Of a DNA stretch of 64,000 nt, positions 42,756 through 54,066 are shown piece by piece; position 1 is the first letter of the stretch; each line of letters opens with the position of its first letter. The translations under genes and the position numbers were made by a program. Source of the stretch: Sabellastarte sp. h YS-2021. Taxonomy: Eukaryota; Annelida; Polychaeta; Sabellida; Sabellidae. Location of the stretch: NCBI GenBank assembly GCA_964017235.1, contig OZ024929.1:64203603-64267602 (forward strand), written 5' to 3'. Below the pieces are notes generated by a model. That model was given only the letters and a program-made list of their open reading frames with translations. It did not search any database and had not been told where the DNA came from.

Positions 42756-43345
42756 GTCACTCTCCGGCGTGGACGTACTTGTGAGCAACTTCTCCTCCGA
42801 AACTATAAGGCCCAGAGACATGCTGTTTTTTTTAAGGTAGCTTATCTATCTAGCATGAAAAATTGTTCAAGGCATCCAGATCTGTTTGTTCATCTGTTTG
42901 CTAGAGCCATTATAAGTGAGGTACCCCCCACCCTAAGTATGAAAATTGTAACACTTTATCACAATTTTCTCAGTGACTATTGCAAGGATTTCTCTCATGT
43001 CTTGCACATATGTACTAGGCCACAAGTAGATTCCCATGTGTAAGTATCAGGACTGGATCTTTCTTAATTATTTCTTTATGAATTTTTTAATTAATTTTTA
43101 ATGCATTAAAATTCATGAAATCATGCACTAAATTATTTATAACTTGAAAAGTATTGCATTTAGAGCATTTTGTTAAAATATGTTATTCAGCTACTTTTTC
43201 CATAGCTACAACATGGTGAGTAACTTGGGTGTCTATCTCAATAGCTAAGTGAGTAATAGCTACTTTTGCACTTTTCAGTAACTTCCATCATGAGTAAAAT
43301 CACTTATAACTTGAAAACTATTGCTTTTATTGCACTACAATAGCT
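42756..43345 (+). mobile_element. truncated copy of the TGTCAGCTGAC-type repeat element
   Basis: Starts at TTATGTCGTCACTC with the leader GAGCAACTTCTCCTCC and AAAATTGTTCAAGGCATCC, matching 34725-35090, then about one 155-bp-type unit (GCATTTAGAGCATTTTG). The head hairpin and the rest are missing. Confidence 0.75.
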
Positions 43346-43392
43346 TACCATGTGGGATTGAATGCTGTATGGGATGGCCGCAGGGCATCACG

Positions 43393-44530
43393 GCCAACGT
43401 CTAAGAAAAATAGACATTTATAGTTGGCCGTAGCCTCAGGTTGTCCTCTCGTGGTACACTACGAGATCTCTTCCTACTTTCTCATTGGCCGCATGAATTG
43501 GTAGCGTCTGTAACTTACACAGATATTTTCATCTATTTCTCAGCACATATTGTTGGATGTTGATTTTTGGTTATTTTATGTAATATATCTCATAGTTTAT
43601 TCTGTGAAAGTTCCGTTTCGACAGGATAAGTATTTTTTCTTATTTTGGTTTTTGAGTTTTCTTCGGTACAAGCTTTTTCATCTACGTCTTTTTATTGCGT
43701 TTCACTATGTCTGCCCACCAAACGAATAAAGATAAGCTGATATCTAGTAAGTGTCATCACTTTTGCTTTGCGTTTGATGCACATAATTACTGCCCTACCT
43801 GTAGGGCATCTGGCAAGGGATGACCCCTGTGTCACGTTTGATACTCCATGTGAAATATGTGCTTCTTTCACAGAAGAACAACTGATAAAAAAGAAAACGC
43901 TATATTAAGAAGCAAAAGAGGGACACTGCTAGTTCAAAAGACGATGAACTAGATCTTTAGATGATGACATGGATTCATTTACTGGATCCCATGCAGACTT
44001 GAGAGTGCTGCAGATAACTTAGTTACTTCGGCCCGGCATCCTCAGCCCCTACCCTTCAGTTCATTGTCTATCAAAACACCAGCGAAAACTGTCCCACCCA
44101 TCCCAGGTACTGCCTTACAGCAGAAGATTGAATCAAATCCCTGGGTAACACACTTAACATCCATTTACAGCAGCAAATGGTTCTTTCCAGGCATATATGT
44201 TAGAACCTTTCCAGTCTCTCCGAGACGAATTGACAACTAAAAAACAAGCAGAGGTGGATCAGACCTCGGCTTCAGCTTCTAAGCCTGGACCCTCCACTAG
44301 TGCTATTAATCTGGACCTACCCCCTCCGAGACCTAGAACTACCTCACATGCCGAGGAAATGGAAGTGGACTATGGTCCAACACTTCCTCCACGTCTCGGT
44401 TATGACCTTCGAGGGGGTACGGGCAAATTTACAACTCAAAAGAAGGGCGTATCAGCGGTATTTAACCATGGGGTTCACTTCCTGTAGAGGCACCGCCCAG
44501 TACTAAATGTCTATTTTTCTTGGACGTTGG
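43393..44530 (+). mobile_element. DIRS-type element D, internally deleted remnant
   Basis: GCCAACGTCTAAGAAAAATAG and TAGACATTTA (43393-43420, in pieces) are inverted at 44504-44530 with one mismatch, forming short terminal inverted repeats. Between them are two gag-like pieces and no RT, RNase H or recombinase. D belongs to a different DIRS family from A, B and C, judged by its gag. Confidence 0.7.
43707..44487 (+). pseudogene. DIRS D gag-like gene, frameshifted
   Basis: ATG at 43707 (MSAHQTNKDKL) leads into CHHFCFAFDAHNYCPTCR, the Cys module seen at the gag N-terminus of A, B and C. An indel at about 43818 breaks the frame; DPCVTF, CEICASFTEEQL continues in another. The intact later part (44197-44487) has MLEPFQSLRDELTTKKQAE, a Ser/Pro-rich stretch and an acidic segment, and stops at 44485-44487. 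The rest of gag is gone. Confidence 0.75.
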
Positions 44531-44559
44531 TCGGGATTGCAGCCTCCCGAGATAAGCAT

Positions 44560-44640
44560 GCTAAGGTTGTAGCTTATAAAAGCTATATTTAAATAATTAA
44601 AAGTTTCAATTTTAGGTCATTTGTTTGAACTATACTACTT
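44560..44640. other. short AT-rich gap
   Basis: No feature recognised between DIRS D and the LINE fragment. Confidence 0.4.
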
Positions 44641-44644
44641 TTAA

Positions 44645-45562
44645 TCCAATTTGGGAAGTAAAGCATATCACCCATTTTATTAGTTATATGTCTTTAACAG
44701 CAGTGTTTTTATCTTGGGAAATGTGGGATACATTACATTGAATAGAGCCCTGAACAACCTGTTTGTAGAATGGCGGTATATTTTTAAAAGGAGTTTGGTT
44801 CGTTATTTCATGGGAGCTCATATATGAATATTTGTGTTTCTCAAGTAAAATGCGGGAATATGATACCAAGAGCTGTTTACATACAAGCTTCATACAAGCA
44901 TTTAATCCATGACGCCTTTAAAGAAGGGCAATGAGCTTCAAAATCTATCATTTTTAAACCTCCTTGTTGTATCTCTCCAATCATAGTATAACGCTTCACT
45001 TTTTCTGTTTTCCCCAAAGAAATTTGAAGAGAAGTTTAGATACTCATTTTACAATCCAAGAAGGCAATGCACAATGTAGAACACAGAAAGAAATTAGAGA
45101 CACAGTTAATGTCTTAATAATCAAAATGTTATCAATTATTGTAATCTGTCACAACACCTCTGAAGAAGTGATTCCATTTTATTGATCTTTGTCGAATTTT
45201 TTAAGATATACATAGTTCTGTATCATAGCCAACACACACCCTTAGAGATTTTACATTTTCAGTATATTCTATATTATTACAAATGTCATACTCTTTCGTG
45301 AAGAACCAAGTAAAATAATTTTGTCTTTTCGAAGTTGAGTTTTAACCCAGCATTTTCTCCAAATTTTTCAACTAGAGCTGTAGCATATGATACTTGGTTA
45401 ACATCTTTAAGAATAATGACAGAATCATCGGCATATTGGGATATTTTAAAGGTTTTCCCTGTTTATTGTATGATAGTGTGCAACCACTTAGCTTTGTATC
45501 AGCTTGCAGTTTTACAGCTAATATTAATAAACCTATTGCTTTCAAGTAAGATTCATATTTTT
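44645..45562 (-). pseudogene. L1-like LINE reverse transcriptase fragment, antisense
   Basis: On the minus strand, in shifting frames: LLILAVKLQ, SQYADDSVIILKD (catalytic YADD; its complement is at 45424-45435), FGENAGLKLNFEKTK, then LWGKTEKVKR and GGLKMIDFEAH, a segment typical of the L1/Tx1-type RT C-terminal region. Frameshifts and stops occur throughout. The 5' part and 3' tail are missing. The fragment ends only about 10-30 bp from the SEC11 acceptor at 45570. Confidence 0.78.
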
Positions 45563-45570
45563 TTGAACAG

Positions 45571-45628
45571 GTTTGTGCCTTACGTGGGAATAGTGACAAT
45601 CTTGATGAACGACTATCCTAAATTTAAG
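45571..45628 (+). CDS. SEC11: SEC11 internal exon, following the 44.4-kb intron
   Basis: 58 bp. Its first base completes the Gly codon begun at 1141-1142; 19 codons follow (FVPYVGIVTILMNDYPKFK). This matches the stretch of signal peptidase subunit SEC11 just before the C-terminal hydrophobic segment. The acceptor is TTTTTTTGAACAG and the donor is GTAGGC at 45629. The exon ends on a codon boundary. The final exon, which should encode the hydrophobic C-terminus, is not visible in the rest of the window. Confidence 0.93.
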
Positions 45629-45669
45629 GTAGGCCTATATGTGTTGCTTTTGAAATGTGATGTGTATTA

Positions 45670-45693
45670 TGTCAGCTGATGAAGTCAGTGACA
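45670..45693. repeat. imperfect TGTCAGCTGA hairpin
   Basis: TGTCAGCTGA, then TCAGTGACA after five bases. A degraded relative of the heads at 5425 and 34693, 42 bp after the SEC11 exon. Confidence 0.5.
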
Positions 45694-45723
45694 TATAGGC
45701 ATGGTCTTGCATTGACATTTGTT

Positions 45724-48055
45724 ATCTCGCACCGGGCTTTAACCTGGGAAGGAGATTATAAAATGCATCATGTGGGTACGTGTGGGGTGTGTGCATGTGG
45801 GTGTGTGTGCATTAGTGTGTCAGATTTCTCCAAAACTACTAAAGCTAGAGATTTTTTGTCAATTAATTGTCACAATGAATTTTCATGCCCTTGAAAATTT
45901 TTTCGGTTTTGTGGACTTAAGCCTAAAGATAAGCAAGTAATAGCAATTTTAGCTACTTTGAGTAAAGGACTCGTAACTCAAAACCTGTTGCAGTTAGAGG
46001 TTTTTCTTCAAATATGTTGTTCAGCTACTTTGCCCTTAGCTTTAAGATGGTACATAGTTTGGGGTTCCATTGCATGCCACAAGTGAGTAATAGCTATTTT
46101 CTTATTTGTGGCAAAATAATGACAGAAGTAAATGTCAAATGTCTTCAGAAGTACTAAAGTTAAGCAAATCTTTTCGATATGATATTCATGTAGTTTTGAT
46201 AAGCTATCACATAGTGAAGTTTCAGACCTGTTGCACATTGGATAGCTTAGTAATAGCTACTTTAATATTCTTACTGTTGAGTAAATCCATTGTCACTCCA
46301 AAACTATTACAGTTACAGTATTTTCTGAAAATATGTTGTTCAGCTACTTTGTCCTTAGCTACAAGATGGTACATAGTTTGGGATTCCATTGCATGCCATT
46401 AGTAATAGCTATTTTCTCATTTCTAGCAAAATAATGACAGAAGTAAATGTAAAATATCTTCAAAAGTATTAAAGTTAAGCAAATCTTTTCTATATGTTAT
46501 TCATGTAGTTTTTCATAAGCTATCACATAATAAAGTTTCAGAGCTGTTCCACATTGTATAGCTGAGTAATAGCTACTTTGAACTTGTTATTGTTGAGTAA
46601 ATCCATTGTAACTCCAAAACTGTAGCAATTAGAGTATTTTTATCTCCCGCCGAGCTTTAGCCCGGGAGGGAGATTATGAAATGATGCCTGTGTGTGCGTG
46701 CATGCGTGCGTGTGTTAGTTAGTCACGCAGATTTCTCCAAAACTACTACAGCTACAGATTTTTTGTAAATTAATCATCCCAATGAATTTTCACGCCCTTG
46801 AAAATTTTTTTGGTTTTATGGACTTAGGCCTAAAGATAAGTGAGTAATAGCAATCTTAGCTACTTGGAGTAAAGGGCTCATAACTCAAAAACTATTGCAA
46901 TTACAGCTTTTTCTTCAAATATGTTGTTCAGCTACTTTGTCCTTAGCTATAAGATGGTATATAGTTTGAGGTCCCATTTGCATGCCATAAGTGAGTAATA
47001 GCTATTTTCTTATTTGTAGGAAAATAATGACATAAGTAAATGTCAAATATCTTCAAAAGTATTAAGGTTAGGGAATTCTTTTCAAATATGTTATTCATCT
47101 ACTTTTTGATAGGCTATCACATAGTAAAGTTTCAGATCTGTTGCACATTGGATAACTGAGTAATAGCTACTTAGAAATTGTGACTGTTGAGTAAATCCAT
47201 TGTAACTCCAAAACTATTGCAGTTACAGTATTTTCATAAAATATGTTATTCAGCTACTTTGTCCTTAACTATAAGATGGCATATAGTTTGGGGTTCTACT
47301 GCATGTCATACGTGAGTAATAGCTATTTCCTTATTTGAAGCAAAATAACGACGTAAGTAAATGTCAAATATCTTCAAAAGTATTAAGGTTAGGGAATTCT
47401 TTTCAAATATGTTATTCATCTACTTTTTGATAAGCTTTCACATAGTAAAGTTTCAGACCTGTTGCACATTGGATAGCTGAGTAATAGCTACTTTGAAATT
47501 GTTACTGTTGAGTAAATCCATTGTAACTCCAAAACTATTGTAGTTACAGTATTTTCCTAAAATATGTTATTCAGTTATTTTGTCCTTAACTATAAGATGG
47601 TACATAGTTTGGGGTTCTATTGCATGCCATAAGTGAGTAATAGCTATTTTCTTATTTGTAGCAAAATAACAACATAAGTAAATGTCAAATATCTTCAAAA
47701 GTATTACAGTTAAATCTTTCAACGTGTTATTCATCTAGTTTTTGGTAAGCTATCACATAGTAAAGTTTCAGACCTGTTGCGCATTGCATAGCTGAGTAAT
47801 GGCTACTTTGAAATTGTTACTGTTGAGTAAATCCATTGTAACTCCAAAACTATTGCAGTTAGAGTATTTTCGTAAAATATGTTGTTCAGCTACTTTTTCC
47901 TTAACAATAAGATGGCATATCGTTTGGGGTTCTATTGCATACCATAAGTCAGTAATAGCTATTTCCTTATTTGTAGCAAAATAACAACATAAGTAAATTT
48001 CAAATATCTTTAAAAGTATTCAAGTTAGGGAAATATTTTCAAATATGTTATTAAT
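45724..48055 (+). mobile_element. ATCTCCCG-headed repeat elements with dimeric 315-320-bp array
   Basis: Two heads are seen: 45724-45756 (imperfect) and 46642-46674 (ATCTCCC paired with GGGAGAT). Each is followed by a TG-rich leader and CCCTTGAAAATTTTTT. Repeats follow, in which GAGTAAATCCATTGTAACTCC recurs about every 315-320 bp (46596, 47189, 47510, 47825). Each unit is a dimer of two diverged ~157-bp halves (GCTACTTTGTCCTTA half and TAGTTTTTGATAAGC half). The second element probably extends to about 49400 around an insertion. Confidence 0.75.
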
Positions 48056-49037
48056 ATGTTATTAAGCGTTTAAAATATTCGCCTGAAATTTGATATATGG
48101 ATGCACGGTATAAAGATCTGCAAATGATTAGATTTTGGTAGACTTCCATTAAAAAATGGCTAATTAATTAAGCATTAAAATTTTTATTAACGAGGAAAAT
48201 ACAAATCCCTTAATAATAGAGCGATTTCGACGAAATTTTTGACCCACAGGGTATCTCTGCTAAGTACTCTGCTCAATTCAAAAAAAATTTCCTCGCTTCA
48301 AATATGGCAGCCATTTTGAATTTTGTAATTTTTGACAAAAATGGCAAAAATTTAAAGGTCTGCACTCTGATTTGTGGGAACACAATGCACTCGTGTAGTG
48401 TTCATCACAAATAATTCACAAATAATTCAGAATTGTCTGATTAATGGGAACACAAATCACTCATGTAGTGTTCATCACAAATAATTCACATATAACTCAG
48501 AAATAATTAATTCATAATGTGCTTGTATATTTGTTACAGGTAAGCATTATCAAATTGTACAGCACAAAAATGCTTGTATCTCCTAAACCATGCGAGATAG
48601 AGCAATTTTAATGAATATTTTGAGCCACACGGTACCTAAGCGAGATACTCTGCCCAATTTTCAAAAAAAATTTCCTCTTTCCAAAAATGGCAGCCATTTT
48701 GAATTTTCGAATTTTTGACAAAAATGGTAAAACTTAAATTTGTTTGTATCTCCTAAACCGTGCGAGATAGAGCGATTTTGGCAAAATTTTTGGCCCACAG
48801 GGTATATATGCAAGATACTCTGCTCAATTCTCAAAAATTTTTCCTCTTTCCAAAAGTGGCGTCCATTTTGAATTTAAACCATTTTAAATTTTCCAATTTT
48901 TTTTTTCGATATAATTTCAGATTGACGGGGTATCTAGGCAAGATCTTATTTCTATTATAAGTAGCCAACACCATCTTTCTTTTGGGACGCTTTGTTTTTG
49001 CATGGCAAAAATCGCTTTGCTTCACTAGCGGTCCTCT
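48056..49037. mobile_element. inserted ~980-bp repeat segment with three TATCTCCTAAACC units
   Basis: It interrupts the array between ATGTTATT and CATCTAGTTTTTGATAAGC, which are adjacent in other units. Inside, a ~190-bp unit (TATCTCCTAAACCGTGCGAG, ATGGCAGCCATTTTGAATTT) occurs about three times with divergence. No terminal repeats or coding frame are clear, so its class is unknown. Confidence 0.55.
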
Positions 49038-49399
49038 AGTTCATCTAGTTTTTGATAAGCTATGAGATAGTAAAGTTACAGACCTGTTGCACATTGGATG
49101 GCTGAGTAATAGCTACTTTGAAATTCTGACTTTTGAGTAAATCCATTGTAACTCAAAAACTACTGCAGTTACAGTATTTTCACAAAATAATTTGTTCAGC
49201 TACTTTTCCCTTAACTATAAGATGGCATATCGTTTGGGGTTATCGTTTGGGGTTCCATTGTATGTCATAAGTGAGCAATAGGCATTTCCTTATTTGTAGC
49301 AAAATTATGATGGAAATAAATGTGAAATACCTTCACAAGTATTAAAGTTAGGCAAATCTTTTCATTTGTTATTCATCTAGTTTTTGATAAGCTTACTTT

Positions 49400-52300
49400 C
49401 CTGTGTCCTTTATATTTTTGTTGCTTTTGCAGATCGAGGTTAATAGCTAAGTGAGTAGATAGCTGAATAATAGCTACTACAATGAGTAAATGTCTTTTAT
49501 CTCTAAAAGTATTATAGGTAGGCAATTCCTTCTAAATAAGTCATTCACCTACTTTTGGGTGATCTACCACATAGTGAAGTTGCAGATCTATAGCTTTTTG
49601 CATAGCACACTCATAGCTACTAAAATAAGTAAATGCCTTTTATCTGTAAAAGTATTGCATACACGCAATTTCTTCTAATAAGTCATTCACCTACTTTTGG
49701 GTGATCTACCACATAGTTAAGTTGCAGAACTGTAGCTTTTTCGATAGCTGAGTAATAGCTACTAAAATGAGTAAATGTCTTTTATCTCTAAAGTATTACA
49801 GATAGGCAATTTCTTCTAAATAAGTCATTCACCTACTTTTGGGTGATCTACCACATAGTGAAGTTGCAGAACTGTAGCTCTTTGGATAGCTGAGTAATAG
49901 CTACTAAAATGAGTAAATGTCTTTTATCTCTAAAAGTATTACAGGTAGGCAATTTCTTCTAAATAAGTCATTCACCTACTTTTGGCTGATCTACCACATA
50001 GTGAAGTTGCAGAACTGTAGCTCTTTGGATAGCCGAGTAATAGCTACTAAAATGAGTAAATATCTTTTATCTCTAAAAGTATTAGAGGTAGGCAATTTCT
50101 TCTAAATAAGTCATTCACCTACTTTTGGGTGATCTACCACATAGTGAAGTTGCAGAACTGTAGCTGTTTGGATAGCTGAGTAATAGCTACTAAAATGAGG
50201 AAATGTCTTTTATCTCTAAAAGTATTACAGATAGGCAATTTCTTCTAAATAAGTGATTCACCTATTTTTGGCTGATCTACCACATAGTGAAGTTGCAGAA
50301 CTGTAGCTCTTTGCATAGCTGAGTAATAGCTACTAAAATGAGTAAATATCTTTTATCTCTAAAAGTATTGCAGATAGGCAATTTCTTCTAAATAAGTCAT
50401 TCACCTACTTTTGGGTGATCTACCACATATTGAAGTTGCAGAACTGTAGCTCTTTGGATAGCTGAGTAATAGCTACTAAAATGAGGAAATGTCTTTTATC
50501 TCTAAAAGTATTACAGAAAGGCAATTTCTTCTAAATAAGTCATTCACCTACTTTTGGGTGATCTACCACATAGTGAAGTTGCAGAACTGTAGCTCTTTGG
50601 ATAGTTGAGTAATAGCTACTAAAATGAGTAAATGTCTTTTATCTCTAAAAGTATTACAGATAGGCAATTTCTTCTAAATAAGTCATTCACCTACTTTTGG
50701 GTGATCTACCACATAGTGAAGTTGCAGAACTGTAGCTCTTTGCATAGCTTAGTAACAGCTACTAAAATAAGTAAATATCTTTTATCTCTAAAAGTATTAC
50801 AGATAGGCAATTTCTTCTAAATAAGTCATTCACTTACTTTTGGGTGATCTACCACATAGTGAAGTTGCAGAACTGTAGCTCTTTGGATAGTTGAGTAACA
50901 GCTACTAAAATAAGTAAATGTCTTTTATCTCTAAAAGTATTACAGATAGGCAATTTCTTCTAAATAAGTCATTCACCTACTTTTGGGTGATCTACCACAT
51001 AATGAAGTTACAGAACTGTAGCTCTTTGGATAGTTAATTAATAGCTACTAAAATGAGGAAATGTCTTTTATCTCTGAAAGTATTACAGATAGGCAATTTC
51101 TTCTAAATAAGTCATTCACCTAGTTTTGGCTGATCTACCACATAGTGAAGTTGCAGAACTGTAGCTCTTTGGATAGCTGAGTAATAGCTACTAAAATGAG
51201 GAAATGTCTTTTATCTCTAAAAGTATTACAGATAGGCAATTTCTTCTAAATAAATCATTCACCTACTTTTGGCTGATCTACCACATAGTGAAGTTGCAGA
51301 ACTGTAGCTCTTTGGATAGTTGAGTAATAGCTACTAAAATGAGTAAATGTCTTTTATCTTTAAAAATATTACAGGTAGGCAATTTCTTCTAAATAAGTCA
51401 TTCACCTACTTTTGGCTGATCTACCACATAGTGAAGTTGCAGAACTGTAGCTGTTTCCATAGCTGAGTAACAGCTACTAAAATGAGTAAATGTCTTTTAT
51501 CTCTAAAAGTAATACAGGTAGGCAATTTCTCCTAAATAAGTCATTCACCTACTTTTGGCTGATCTACCACATAGTGAAGTTGCAGAACTGTAGCTCTTTG
51601 CATAGCTGAGTAATAGCTACTAAAATGAGTAAATATCTTTTATCTCTAAAAGTATCACAGTTAGGCATTTTCTTCGAGATAAGTCATTCACCTACTTTTG
51701 TGTGATCTACCACATAGTGAAGCTGCAGAACTGTAGCTGTTTGGATAGCTGAGTAATAGCTACTAAAATGAGGAAATGTCTTTTATCTCTAAAAGTATTA
51801 CAGATAGGCAATTGTTTCTAAATAAGTCATTCACCTACTTTTGGGTGGTCTACCACATAGTGAAGTTGCAGAACTGTAGCTCTTTGGATAGCTGAGTAAT
51901 AGCTACTAAAATGAGGAAATGTCTTTTATCTCTAAAAGTATTACAGATAGGCAATTTCTTCTAAATAAGTCATTCACCTACTTTTGGGTGATCTACCACA
52001 TAGTGAAGTTGCAGAACTGTAGCTGTTTGGATAGCTGAGTAATAGCTACCAAAATGAGGAAATGTCTTTTATCTCTGAAAGTATTACAGATAGGCAATTT
52101 CTTCTAAATAAATCATTCACCTACTTTTGGGTGATCTACCACATAGTGAAGTTGCAGAACTGTAGCTCTTTGCATAGCTGAGTAATAGCTACTAAAATGA
52201 GTAAATATCTTTTATCTCTAAAAGTATTACAGGTAGGCAATTTCTTCTAAAGTCATTCACCTACTTTTGGCTGATCTACCACATAGTGAAGTTGCAGAAC

Positions 52301-52837
52301 TGTAGCTGTTTCCATAGCTGAGTAACAGCTACTAAAATGAGTAAATGTCTTTTATCTCTAAAAGTAATACAGGTAGGCAATTTCTTCTAAATAAGTGATT
52401 CACCTACTTTTGGCTGATCTACCACATAGTGAAGTTGCAGAACTGTAGCTGTTTGGATAGCTGAGTAGTAGCTACTAAAATGAGGAAATGTCTTTTATCT
52501 CTAAAAATATTACAGATAGGCAAATTCTTCTAAATAAGTCATTCACCTACTCTTGGGTGGTCTACCACATAGTGAAGTTGCAGAACTGTAGCTCTTTGGA
52601 TAGTTGAGTAATAGCTACTAAAATGAGTAAATGTCTTTTATCTCTAAAAGTATTACAGATAGGCAATTTCTTCTAAATAAGTCATTCACCTACTTTTGGG
52701 TGATCTACCACATAGTGAAGTTGCAGAACTGTAGCTCTTTGCATAGCTTAGTAACAGCTACTAAAATGAGTAAATATCTTTTATCTCTAAAAGTATTACA
52801 GATAGGCAATTTCTTCTAAATAAGTCATTCACTTACT
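49400..52837 (+). repeat. 143-bp satellite-like array, proximal block (about 23 copies)
   Basis: CAGAACTGTAGCT recurs at 49867, 50010 and 50153, an exact 143-bp step. Units contain CATTCACCTACTTTTGGG, GATCTACCACATAGTGAAG and GAGTAATAGCTACTAAAATG. The first few units (before about 49700) are more diverged, as expected at an array edge. Small repeated reading frames inside are by-products of the repeat. Confidence 0.95.
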
Positions 52838-54066
52838 CAGTGATTCTGCTACATGAAAAGTCCGGCCAGACATTCTGTCCTAAGACTAGGAAAACGTTTA
52901 GGACATTTTCGGAGACTTTAGGACAGAATTCTTGTCAGTCAAATTTTCATTCTACAGGTTGCTAAAATTAAGTCATTAAAGTCAATGACCCCATATGAAT
53001 GGCATATAAAGTAAAATTTACTGAATCATAATAAAAATCTCATTTTAGTTAAAATGTCAAAAAGTCTTTATGATGTTCAATGATCATGTATTACTAAAAC
53101 GAGAACTCACGGCCACAGAACCTAAGTATGGTGAATCAGTGATCCATGAGATTTTCATGCTATTAAAATGTCCACTGGCAGTAAACATTACAGCTAGCAA
53201 ATAAACTTTCAATCTGATTTTTTTTCAGTGCAATTATTAATAAAAAGATATATTAATCAAAGCAAAAATTCAGAATATTACAGTAAAATTTATGTGGAAC
53301 CCTACAGAAAACAAAATCTACAATTACACGAAAATACCAGATGACCATAATTAATATTCATGAGAAGATATGAGGACATAGATTTTCCCTGGGATTTCCT
53401 TGCAATATTTTATAAAAGGTTTATAAAATGGAAGCACAGACAAAAATCAAATAATTTAAACTCGAGAACTCACGGCCATAGCACCCAAGTCATTAATATT
53501 CATGAGAAGATATGAGGACACAGATTTTCCATTTGATTTCCTTGCAATATTTTTTAAAATGGAAGCATAGACGAAAAGCAAACAATTTAAACTCGAGAAC
53601 TCACGGCCATAGCACCCAAGTCATTAATATTCATGAGAAGATATGAGGACACAGATTTCCCCTGGGATTTCCTTGCAATATTTTATAAAATGGAAGCATA
53701 GGCGAAGATCAAATACTTTAAACTCGAGAACTCACGGCCACAGCACCCAAGTCATTAATATTTATGAGAAGATATGAGGACACGGATTTCCCCTGGGATT
53801 TCCTTGCAGATCACGTGGCTTGTCACGAGATTTCATAAAAGACGTCTAGACCTTGCTACAATAAATAAATTTAAAATCACGTAGATCTCGCGAGATTTTA
53901 GGGTTGTAACGTGACTTCATATTTTGTAAATAAAAAGACGTCTAGATCTTCTATTATCGCCCACGGATACGACTCGGACAATATGTCCTAATATTCTACT
54001 TAAAATTCGGGGTTTTGTTGCAAAATTCGGTCAATGGCCGATGGCCGACGCGAATCTGAAACCCTG
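52838..54066. mobile_element. 1,229-bp element inserted in the 143-bp array
   Basis: Flanked by CTTACT at 52832-52837 and 54067-54072; the uninterrupted site CACTTACTTTTGGG exists in a sister monomer near 50830. Its ends CAGTGATTCTG and (inverse of the right end) CAGGGTTTCAG match at 8 of 11 positions and begin with CAG, as hAT ends do. The target duplication looks like 6 bp rather than the 8 bp of hAT. Inside, a 131-bp unit starting CTCGAGAACTCACGG is repeated (53461, 53592, 53723, with a partial copy near 53099). No transposase frame is present. Confidence 0.7.
53340..53830. repeat. 131-bp tandem repeat inside the inserted element
   Basis: CTCGAGAACTCACGGCCA, then CATTAATATTCATGAGAAG and ATATGAGGACA recur at a 131-bp step in about four copies, one shortened. 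Confidence 0.85.

Larger units (their letters stand above)
1143..45570 (+). other. SEC11: 44.4-kb SEC11 intron filled with nested transposons
   Basis: The donor GTATGT at 1143 and the acceptor tttttgaacAG at 45569-45570 join the two SEC11 exons in phase (GG|G, Gly). Everything between is mobile or repetitive DNA, listed separately. I found no other host exon inside. That these are exons of one gene follows from the uninterrupted match to the family across the junction; splicing itself is inferred. Confidence 0.88.

Noticed and set aside
49389-49445. Last SEC11 exon after a TTTTTGTTGCTTTTGCAG acceptor-like site
   Set aside because: The following sequence hits stops at once and does not resemble the expected hydrophobic C-terminus.
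49490-52819. Repeated ~62-codon frames starting MSFISKSI
   Set aside because: They recur only because the 143-bp repeat recurs. There is no start context or constraint, and the copies break freely.
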